From Tribonema minus (taxonomy: Eukaryota > Sar > Xanthophyceae > Tribonematales > Tribonemataceae): a DNA stretch of 64,000 nt. The notes under the pieces are model-generated. The model had not been told where the DNA came from. It saw only the letters and a program-made list of their open reading frames with translations, and ran no database searches. Positions 19,206-27,357 of this stretch are shown here, one piece after another. Each line of letters starts with the position of its first letter. Position 1 is the stretch's first letter. The DNA lies in NCBI GenBank assembly GCA_017506865.1, contig JAFCMP010000001.1:62001-126000 (forward strand). The letters run 5' to 3'. The translations under genes and the position numbers were made by a program.

Positions 19206-20597
19206 TCACGCCGCCGCGGCGCACGGGGGGATGCGGGGATCGACCCTCCAGGCCGCCACGGCGACCTTGCGCACGTTGAAGAGGAACTGGTAGACGGCGC
19301 CGAGGAACTCCTCGTCGTCGTCTTCGGCGCCGTCGCCGCCGTCGCGGCCCGTCTCGTAGTTCCTGTCGTAGTCCACGCCGTAGTGGGCCAGCAGCTCCTC
19401 CCCCGCGGCGATCGGGCGGGTGGTGATGAAGCAGCCGGCGGCCACGGGCGCGCCGCGCTCGATGGCGTCCGCGTAGACGGCCTCCGTCGCGGCGAGGTTG
19501 GCGAACAGGACGCAGTTCGGGGAGGCGCCCCGGAGGGGCTCGTTGACGCGGGAGGCGAAGGACCAGGGCTCCCCCGCGGCCGCCGCGACGAGGCCCGGGT
19601 TCCCGTCGACCTCGATGCTGACCCTGTCCGCGCCCCTGCGGATGACGACGGGGTCCAGGTCGCCCACCTCGTTGAGGCGGACCGCGGAGAGGCCGTAGAC
19701 GTGGGGCTTGGTGCCCTCGGCGCAGGGCAGGCCCACGTAGGGCACGGCCGTCAGGCGGTCGAGGGGCCTGCGCGCGAACAGCCCGACGCCGGCCCCGGGG
19801 ACGGTCGAGGGGAGGACCTCGAAGTCGGCCTCCAGCCGCGCGGCGTCGGCCTCGTACTCCGCGGCGCGGATGACGGACTGGCGGGCGGAGCGCCTGCGCT
19901 CGGGGTCCCGATCCGTTGTGGGGAGGGGGGTCTCCCGGCCCGATCGACGACGGCGCGAGCGCGCGCTCCCGTCGACGTACGCGCCGTCGCTGCCGCCGTC
20001 GCTGTCGTCCGCCGCCGCGTCCGCCACCGCGTCCCCGTCGCGCGCCGCCGCGACGGCCGCCGAGGTCCCCGTCGCGGCCCCGTCGCCGCGAGGGCGCCGC
20101 GAGGGACCCGCGGCCTCGTCCGCCGGCGACGCGACGACGGCCGCCGCGGCCGCGCGGCGTCGTCGACGAGCCTGAGCCGACGACACCGGCGGGCGGGAAG
20201 AGCGGCGGCGGAGTGAGCCCCCGCCGTCCCGCCTCGCGGGCACAGGCGCCGCCGCGCCACGAGACGAACGCGCGCGACGTGCGGCACGGGACGAGCGGAC
20301 GCGAGGCGATACGAGACGAGCGCACGCCGACGACGCAGGCGAGCGCGCGAGACGGAGCGACGCGCGAGACCGAGACGCGACATGCAGAGGGCACCGGGCT
20401 CGTGATATTGACGACACGACGGCGGTCGACTCGACGACGGGAGCGCACCCCCCGCCGACCCCGCCCTTACCGAACCGACACGAACCTAGAGAGACCCCCG
20501 CGCGCGGCGCTCTCCGCGCCGCGCCATCCGAACTGCGAAGCACGAACCGCGACCTATGAAATGCGACGCCCGCGCTCTCAGCGCTACGTACGTACAC
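19206..20597 (-). CDS. SET-domain protein (candidate lysine methyltransferase)
   Basis: The SET domain occupies the C-terminal ~210 residues. It opens EVLPSTVPGAGVGLFARRPL, contains WSFASRVNEPLRGASPNCVL (the RxNHSCxPN-type pocket, here with Glu-Pro in place of His-Ser) and closes PIAAGEELLAHYGVDYDRNY (GEELxxxYG with the catalytic Tyr). Such enzymes methylate lysines of histones or other proteins using SAM; viral SET proteins acting on H3 are known. The N-terminal half is a basic, Ser/Arg/Ala-rich low-complexity region with no ATG in the SET frame, so the true start is unresolved. A pyrimidine tract ending CGTCGGCTCAG at about 20,180 is a candidate splice acceptor, and the ATG at 20383 (other frame) a candidate first exon. 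An H3 variant gene lies in the same element. Confidence 0.75.
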   Translation of the reverse strand: MYVRSAESAGVAFHRSRFVLRSSDGAARRAPRAGVSLGSCRFGKGGVGGGCAPVVESTAVVSSISRARCPLHVASRSRASLRLARSPASSACARLVSPRVRSSRAARRARSSRGAAAPVPARRDGGGSLRRRSSRPPVSSAQARRRRRAAAAAVVASPADEAAGPSRRPRGDGAATGTSAAVAAARDGDAVADAAADDSDGGSDGAYVDGSARSRRRRSGRETPLPTTDRDPERRRSARQSVIRAAEYEADAARLEADFEVLPSTVPGAGVGLFARRPLDRLTAVPYVGLPCAEGTKPHVYGLSAVRLNEVGDLDPVVIRRGADRVSIEVDGNPGLVAAAAGEPWSFASRVNEPLRGASPNCVLFANLAATEAVYADAIERGAPVAAGCFITTRPIAAGEELLAHYGVDYDRNYETGRDGGDGAEDDDEEFLGAVYQFLFNVRKVAVAAWRVDPRIPPCAAAA

Positions 20598-20688
20598 TGC
20601 GCTACTGCCCCGGCGCTGCGCTGCGCTGCGCCGCGGCCACTACTCTCTCGATCCCCGCCTGCCTGCGTCGGTCTCTGCGAGTCCCTAC

Positions 20689-20721
<33 letters not shown>

Positions 20722-20734
20722 TGCTGCGCTCGCG

Positions 20735-23377
20735 CTACCCCACCTTGTGTCCGCCGCCGCCGCCGCTGGCCGCGCTCCTCCTGGCGCTCTTCTTGACTCC
20801 GTCGTAGGGATGATCGGGAGTGAAGACGTACGCGTCGGGCAGGCCGGCGGGGGCCGCGTTCCCCTCGATCATGGCCAGGACGCACGCCGCCGCCCCCTCC
20901 GTCAGGACGACGGGGGAGGCCTCCGGCCCCTGCCTGTGGGTTCCCGCCCTCCGCACCGCGCCGTCCAGCAGCAGGAACCCCCCGGGCGGCACGTCGACGC
21001 GGTAGGGCTTGTCGTCCCAGGGCTCCACGGCCCACGAGTACGACCCGCTGAGCGCGACCAGAAGGCACAGGCCCTCGGTCGCCTCCCCCCTGACGAAGTC
21101 GTCCCTGTAGAAGGGCTGCGCGGTCAGCGCCCTCTCGAGCTGGGCCCTGAGCCTGAAGCCCGCGCGCCAGGTGGCCCGGAGCGAGAGGGGCCCGCAGGCG
21201 GCGGCCAGCGCGGCCTTCCAGGGCTCGAGGGCGCCGTCCGGGGCCGGGGCGATGTGCCTGCCGGGTTTCCACGGCTCATTCCGCTTGGTGCTGCCGGAGA
21301 AGTGCATCTCCTCGCCCGCGAGGGGGCCGCGGGCCGCCTCCTCCAGGGTGGCGAAGACGGGGGGCGGCAGGTGGCCCGCCACGACGCCCGCCGCGAGCAG
21401 CTTCGCGGGGGATGACTCCCGGACGACGTCGTCGAAGTCCCTGGCCCTCGTGACGGAGTGGGCGGTGACGGATCTGCCGCCACCACCGCCGGCGTAGCCC
21501 GGGGAGGCCGGGGCGGGGCGACCGGACAAGGACGAGGAGGGCGACGCAGCGACGCCCCCCGTGCAGCCTCCCGCGGAGGGGCGCGTCGCGGCCCCCCCCG
21601 TCTCCGGCAGCTCCGCCCACAGGTGGTCGTCTCGGACCGTAGGGTTGGCGTCGGCGATGGCGGCGCCGATCGATTGGAACGCGTCGTGCGGATACAGCGC
21701 CGGCGGCGGCGGCAGCGACGGAGGCAGCGCCTCGCGACCGCTCAGCAGGGACCCGATGCCCAACACGTCCTCCTCCAGCTCCTCGTGCTCCGACCGAGCT
21801 CGGGCCGCCGCCGGCGCTGCCGGCGCGGCGTCGGCGTCGGCGTCGGCGGCGACGGCCGCGGCGCCGCCGCCGAAGCCCTCGTCGCCCTCCGACGACGCCG
21901 AGAACGCCTCTCCGTCCGCGCTCTCCGTGCTCAGCGGCGGGGGGACGCGGAGCGATCCCCCGTCGGCCGCGAGGGGGGCGAGAGGAGGGAGGACGACGGC
22001 GGACGCCGACCGGGGCCTCGCCGCCTCGAATGCGGCGCCGGCGGCTCGCGGGGGCGGAGGCGGCATGCCGCCTCCCCCGGAAACGGGCGCGGCGGGCTTC
22101 CGAGGGAGGGACCCGGCCTGCTGCTGCTGAGGGAGGCCGTGCTGTCCGGGGAGGAGGCCCTGCTGCTGCTGCTGCTGAGGGGGGGGCACGCCCTGCTGCT
22201 GCTGCTGCTGCTGAGGGGGGGGCACGCCCTGCTGCTGCTGCTGCTGCTGAGGGGGGGGCACGCCCTGCTGCTGCTGCTGCTGCTGCTGCTGAGGGGGGGG
22301 CACGCCCTGCTGCTGCTGCTGCTGCTGAGGGGGGGGCACGCCCTGCTGTCGCACGGGTACATCGGGACCCGTCGACGCCGGCGCGGGCGTCGGGTCGGGC
22401 TCCATGCGGGGCGCGGGAGGGGGCAGCGGCGTCTCGCCCGTACCCGCCTCTCCCGCGGTCTGGGCTCGCAGCTTCGACGACGGCACGCCTGGACCGGGGG
22501 AGTTCTGGACGGGGCGGGACGAGGGCGCCGGGGGAGAGGCTGCCGCCGCGGACGCCGGGGGAGCGGCTGCGGCCGCGGAAGCGGCGTCGACGGCGGCGGG
22601 CGTGGCTCCCTGAGCCGGCGTCGTCGCCTCGGAGGTCGCCGCCGCCGTGCGCTCGGGAGACGAGATCGCCGCAGCAGCCGCCGCGGCGGCGGCAGCAGTC
22701 GCCGCGGCGGCCGCGGCGGCGACCGCCCGCTCCTCCGCGCCGCTCTCGACGCCCCGCCCCTCGACGGCCTGTCTCTTGTCGCGATGCCGGGAGACCTCCT
22801 CCGGCCACGCCGGCGCCGGCGCCGCCTCCGCCGCCCGCTTCATCCCCTCATCGAATCGACGGACCAAGGCTTTGTCGGCCGCTTCCTCCGCCATCAAAGC
22901 ATCCCTCATCGCGACCTTGAGGCGAGCGACCTCAATCTTCTTCGCCGCAAACTCCCTCCTCTCGTCCGCCAGGGACGCGACCTGAATGGACTCCAACCTG
23001 TCCGAGAGCTCGGACTCGGTGCGGATGTCGGCCACCTTGGCCCGCAGCGCGGCTTGAGCGGCCTGCTGGTTGGCTTGAGCGGCCTGCAGCTTGGCTTGCG
23101 CGTCCTGCAGCGCGGCTTCCGCGGCCTGCACCTCGGCTCGCGCGTCCTGCAGCGCGGGTTCCGCGGCGTCCCGCTCCGCCTTCAATTTCGCCACGGCTGC
23201 GGACTGCTGGGCCATCTCGAGCTCCTTCGCCTTCTTCAGGTTCGTAAGATCCTGCTGCGCCGCGGTCATCCTTCCGTAGACGGAGTTGCGCTCCGCCCTC
23301 AGCGCGGCCAACTTGCGGTGTATGTCGAGTACGACGGCCCCGCCTGCGCCGCCGCCCTCGTCTCCGACGACCTCCAT
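20735..23377 (-). CDS. coiled-coil/polyQ protein, paralog family member 1
   Basis: ATG at 23377, 880 aa. Domains in order: a long coiled coil (~15-210; QQDLTNLKKAKELEMAQQSA and an Ala/Gln/Glu heptad region with repeated AALQDA units), a disordered Ala/Pro/Ser middle, five GVPPP-polyGln blocks encoded by CTG/CAG runs (22,160-22,345), and a C-terminal domain of ~200 residues shared with the genes at 27358 and 30020. Shared landmarks: AQPFYRDDFVRGE, GLCLLVALSGSYSWAVEPW, RVDVPPGGFLLLDG and CVLAMIEGNAAP. The strand spacing and the P-x-G turn suggest a double-stranded beta-helix (cupin-like) fold, but no metal-binding His set is evident. Function unknown; a structural or scaffold role fits the architecture. 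Confidence 0.65.
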   Translation of the reverse strand: MEVVGDEGGGAGGAVVLDIHRKLAALRAERNSVYGRMTAAQQDLTNLKKAKELEMAQQSAAVAKLKAERDAAEPALQDARAEVQAAEAALQDAQAKLQAAQANQQAAQAALRAKVADIRTESELSDRLESIQVASLADERREFAAKKIEVARLKVAMRDALMAEEAADKALVRRFDEGMKRAAEAAPAPAWPEEVSRHRDKRQAVEGRGVESGAEERAVAAAAAAATAAAAAAAAAAISSPERTAAATSEATTPAQGATPAAVDAASAAAAAPPASAAAASPPAPSSRPVQNSPGPGVPSSKLRAQTAGEAGTGETPLPPPAPRMEPDPTPAPASTGPDVPVRQQGVPPPQQQQQQQGVPPPQQQQQQQQQGVPPPQQQQQQQGVPPPQQQQQQQGVPPPQQQQQQGLLPGQHGLPQQQQAGSLPRKPAAPVSGGGGMPPPPPRAAGAAFEAARPRSASAVVLPPLAPLAADGGSLRVPPPLSTESADGEAFSASSEGDEGFGGGAAAVAADADADAAPAAPAAARARSEHEELEEDVLGIGSLLSGREALPPSLPPPPALYPHDAFQSIGAAIADANPTVRDDHLWAELPETGGAATRPSAGGCTGGVAASPSSSLSGRPAPASPGYAGGGGGRSVTAHSVTRARDFDDVVRESSPAKLLAAGVVAGHLPPPVFATLEEAARGPLAGEEMHFSGSTKRNEPWKPGRHIAPAPDGALEPWKAALAAACGPLSLRATWRAGFRLRAQLERALTAQPFYRDDFVRGEATEGLCLLVALSGSYSWAVEPWDDKPYRVDVPPGGFLLLDGAVRRAGTHRQGPEASPVVLTEGAAACVLAMIEGNAAPAGLPDAYVFTPDHPYDGVKKSARRSAASGGGGGHKVG

Positions 23378-24001
23378 CTGCTGGCGATGGGGCGAGGCGG
23401 ACGTGCGGGTGAGGATGCGACGGAGTGGCAGTAGGCGAGGTGGAGATGATGCGTACGTGCGTGCGCGGGTGTGAGCGCGCGGGCGCGTGTGCGCGGGTTC
23501 TGCGACACCCGCAGCGAGAGGCAGACGGAGATGTGTTGATACACGACCGAATGGATTCACGGACGGCCTGGCTGGATAGGCACGCCCCTCCCCCGCCTCC
23601 CGTTCCGCCCCTCCCCCCCTCCTTCCTTCAGGCAGGAGGTGCGGGACGGAGCGCTCGGATCGCCGGGCGGCGAGATAGACAGGCGGCTCCAGGCTCTCGT
23701 GGCTCACCTCTCGTGATTCCTTGGACTCGCTCGCCATCGCCCCCGCCGTTGCCGCTCCTCTCCTGCCAGTGGCTCCCGATGTGCGCCGGTCCCTCCTTTT
23801 CGCCACTTGAGTGATCTGGACACGGCCCGCCGGGCCGCCCCCCGCATCCGCCGGGACCGAGGGGGTGCTGTGCGGCCCCGCCTCGGCCCCGAATAGGTCC
23901 CGAGCCCGCCCCCGGCGCCCGGAGTCAGACCGCGCGCTCCCGCACGGCGCACCGCCGCCTCCAGCGCGCGCTGAGGGGCGGGGGGAGCCGCGCCTCTCTG
24001 G
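23378..24001. other. intergenic region upstream of paralog 1
   Basis: Only arginine/proline-rich frames without recognisable domains. It should contain the promoter and 5' leader of the 20735-23377 gene. Confidence 0.5.
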
Positions 24002-24295
24002 CGGTCAGGGTCGGACGAGCGAAAGCGAACGGTTCGGTCCAACTCTGAACGTACTCGCTTCGACGCGATTTGAGGCGTTCGGAATCGACCCCAGGCGCTG
24101 CGCGCCCGAATCCGGATGCGTGCGGCGAGATCCGGACATGGCAGAGCATGGCAGGGGGCGAAGCCCGACTCGCAGAGGCGGACGGGGGCAGACGGGGGGC
24201 GCGGCGCTCCTGGCTCGCGTGTATGTGTTTTGAAATTGACGGGCGACGTGAAGGGTACGCTACACGCGGGCGACGTGAAGGGTACGCTACGCGCG
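24002..24295 (+). repeat. ~300-bp direct repeat, copy A, beside the Fanzor gene
   Basis: Closely matches 27,018-27,318 in the same orientation: shared blocks include GCGAACGGTTCGGTCCAACT, GGATGCGTGCGGCGAGATCC and a doubled GGCGACGTGAAGGGTAC at the end. The two copies bracket the Fanzor-type gene. Confidence 0.85.
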
Positions 24296-24360
24296 GGAGG
24301 CGGGTACGGGCGCCGTACGCATCCGCGCGGGGGGAGTCGCGCCCTCTGCGATGCCGATGA

Positions 24361-24455
24361 CTGCGGTCAGGGTCATTATTAAACTCTTAAGGCCGAAGGC
24401 CGTGAAGTTGGCTTCCACACCATGAATGTTGTACTGTGTCCGCATCGCCGCTAGG
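24361..24455. other. AT-richer 3' flank of the Fanzor gene; possible guide-RNA region
   Basis: Directly downstream of the nuclease gene (minus strand) lies a short AT-richer stretch with a GGCCGAAGGCC hairpin core. In TnpB/Fanzor systems the guide RNA is transcribed from the 3' end and flank, so this is where one would look. The assignment is positional only. Confidence 0.25.
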
Positions 24456-26829
24456 CTAGCCCTCTTCCGTGTCGCTGTCCTCCTCTTCTTCGGCTACGGC
24501 TGCTGCCTCCGCCCCCCTCCTCGAGAACCCCGGGACGACGTGGCGGGTGTCGCGGCACGCGCACACTCCGCGCAGCGCGATCGTCACCTCCGCGCGGTTG
24601 TCCCGGTCGAACACGCTCAGGCCGGCCGCGACCAGCGGGCAGTCGGCAGGGGTAGATGTGCACTCCCTGGTTCTGTAGCCCGGTCCCGATATCGTCCTCT
24701 CCCCGCACCCCGGGCAGCGGCAGGAGGACCCCGACTCGGGGTCATCCCCACCACCGCCCTGCACGCCAGCACCCTCACCAGCTTCTTGCGGGGGCAGGAC
24801 GCGTGCCCCTTCCGCGGCTTGAAGCTGGCCGCCCCGAAGAACACGATCCGCCGCCTGCCGGACGCCGCGCCGCGGGGACAGAGCCTCTCCGCGACGTGCT
24901 CCACCGCGCTCTGCACCGCCGAGTAGCGGTGGAACGCGAGCTTGAGTCGGCGCGCGTCCAGCAGCTCCCTCAACACCTCCTCCCCCCGCAGCGCCCACTC
25001 CGCGCAGAACACCAGCTCCGCGGAGCTGCTCGTGCGCTTCCTGAGCCGCCGCAGCGCCTCCACCGCCCTCCCAAACGCCGCGTTCGTGCGGCGCCGGACG
25101 GTCTCCCTGTCCTGCCCCTCCGTCCTGAGGCAGCGCGAGCTGAACTCCTCCCCGGTGTAGACGACGCGCTCAGCCCGCGTGAGCAGGTTCGCGACGTTGT
25201 CCGCGCGGAACTCCGATCCCGGCGCTCGCACGGCGTCGACCACGTGCACCTGGCCGGGGTCGACGCCGACGACATCCAGCTCCGCGAACATCTCCTCCGT
25301 CCCCCCCCGCAGGTGCTTCAGCTGAAAGACCCCCGCGCCCCGCCCCGAGCGCCTCCGCCAGCTGCACGTCGCGGGTGCTCACGCCGCTGTAGCTGGCCTC
25401 GTGAAGCCGGTCGAGACCCGCCGGCGCCGGGCGGGTCCTCCTGGAGGTGACAAGCTGCAGCTTGATCTGCCTCCCGTCCGTCTGGAACGAGGCCGCCACC
25501 AGCCACGGGCAGCGCGCCTTGGGGTTCCCCGCCGCCGCAATGGCCCGGAACATGCTTTTCTCGCTGCGGGAGTAGCGGTTGCACGTGTTCTGGCGGAGCG
25601 TGGTGATGTCGGCGGACCTCGAGAAGGGGTTGATGACCGCGCGGTACCCCCACGGCCCCTGCAGCTTCTCCCGGAGGTCCGGGAACAGCTGCTGAAGCGC
25701 CTTGCCGTCGAAGCGGACGAACGTCGCTCCCGGGGAGCAGTGCGGGAGCGGCGAGCAGATCTTGGGGGGGCCCTTCCCGTACGCCCAGGCGGCGGACAGC
25801 GCCTTGCCGCGCTCCTTCTCGGCGCCGCCGCCCGGTAGCCCCTCGATGATGCCCCCCCACAGCGCGTCGAACGCCCGCCTGTCCTCCTCGACGAACGCCG
25901 CCTGCAGGTCGGCGAGGTGCCTGCGCTTGACGGGCGGGGACGCGCGCGCGGGGAGAGATGCGGCGGCCGCCCGCAGCCGCTCCGCGTCGTCCGCGATGTC
26001 CTCCAGGTCCGCCGCGACGAGCTGCTGCCTGAGCGCCCGAGCGTCGGCGCCGACGGCCCCGGTCGTGAGCCTCCCCAGCAGCAGCTTGAGGGCGTCTCCG
26101 CGAGGGATCGCGGGGCGGGCGTCCAGGATCAGCTTGCGGAGCCTCCAGCTGACGATCGACCTCACCCTGCCCTCGTAGTGGAGCTCCGTCAGGTTCCCCG
26201 CCGCCACCGCCATCTCCTTGGCCTGCTACGACATCGCCTCATTCAGACCGGCCCTCCCGCCCTCGACCTCCGTCAGGTCCGAAGCCTCCTTGAGGTCCTC
26301 CCAGCGCCGCCGCACCTCCTCCCGCCCTCCGCCCCCTCCGCGGACGCAGGTCAGGCACGCCTCTGAAGAACTTGTCGTCCGCATCCGGGAACGGCGCGCC
26401 CTCCTCCCAGAGCTTGATGTGGATGTAGTTGGCGAGGAGGGACGCCAGGACGCGGCAGCGGGAGACGACGGAGACGACCTCCCTCAGCGCCGCGCCGATC
26501 CGCCGGCCGTTGCTCTTCAGCAGAACCTTGTCGAGCCTCGCGGTGACGACTCTGGTGCGCGTGTACTCGCCTTGGCCGGGCGGGGAACCCCTGCGCCGCT
26601 CGAACGCGCGGATCAGCATCTCGTGCTGTTTTTGGGCTTCGCTCGGCAGCCCCCCGTCCTTCTTGGCGACGGCGGCGGCGCCGAACTCGCGGATGAGGCG
26701 GTTGCGGAGGTTGTCAGCGTCAAGGTCGTCCTTGCGAGCGCGGCGGCGCGCCTGCACCTGAGTGAGGGGCCGCGGCGGCGCGGCGCCGGGGTCCGGACCG
26801 TCCTCGTCCTTCTTCCTCTTCCTGGTCAT
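24456..26829 (-). pseudogene. Fanzor/TnpB-type RNA-guided nuclease, decayed
   Basis: Fanzors are eukaryotic and viral relatives of transposon TnpB: RNA-guided RuvC nucleases carried by mobile DNA. Start ATG at 26829 (MTRKRKKDEDG). The pieces in order: an N-terminal helical part (EVVSVVSRCRVLASLLANYI), a central part (SIVSWRLRKLILDARPAIPR; TLRQNTCNRYSRSEKSMFRA), RuvC-I (VVGVDPGQVHVVD), VFFGAASFKPRKGH, RuvC-II with ESGSS directly before a zinc ribbon (CRCPGCGER, later CACR), and RuvC-III (VFDRDNRAE, like DRDxNAA). An acidic tail ends at TAG 24456. Lesions: frame changes near 26,340-26,360, near 25,330 (C/G run) and near 24,745 (G run), and an in-frame TAG at about 26,226-26,228 shortly before MAVAAGN. 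All catalytic Asp/Glu positions survive, so errors in the assembly cannot be excluded. No TnpA recombinase gene is adjacent. Confidence 0.75.
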
Positions 26830-27017
26830 GCCCGGGAGTGAGGGAGTGAGCTGGATGGAGAGAGGTTCCTTGACCCTTCCACCGGGGGTCCACCCGTCCC
26901 CCGAATGGGTCAAAGGAAGGCGGTCCAGTACCCGTCCTCCGACCCCCGCCCCTCGGGGACCCCCGTCGAGATATTTTCTCCTAAAAGTTCCCGATTTGCT
27001 AAGTTTGCGCCAACTCA

Positions 27018-27318
27018 CGGTCAGGGTCGGGCGAACGAAAGCGAACGGTTCGGTCCAACTCTGAACGTACTCGCTTCGACGCGATTCGAGGCGTTCGGAA
27101 CCGATCACAGGCGCTGCGCGCGCGAATCCGGATGCGTGCGGCGAGATCCGGACATCGACGGTCAGGCGCGGCAGAGCATGGCAGGGGGGCGAAGCCCGAC
27201 TCGCAGGGGCGGACGGGGGCAGACGGGGGGCGCGGCGCTCCTGGCTCGCGTGTATGTGTATTGAAATCGACGGGCGACGTGAAGGGTACACTATGCGCGG
27301 GCGACGTGAAGGGTACGC
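27018..27318 (+). repeat. ~300-bp direct repeat, copy B
   Basis: Partner of 24,002-24,295. It lies between the start of the Fanzor gene and the 3' end of paralog 2. Confidence 0.85.
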
Positions 27319-27357
27319 GCGATTCGAGTGAGCGACGCGTCCCGCAGGCGTTCGCCG

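Noticed and set aside
24361..24455. Definite guide-RNA gene for the Fanzor
   Set aside because: Position fits but no family consensus is available by eye; kept only as a low-confidence note.
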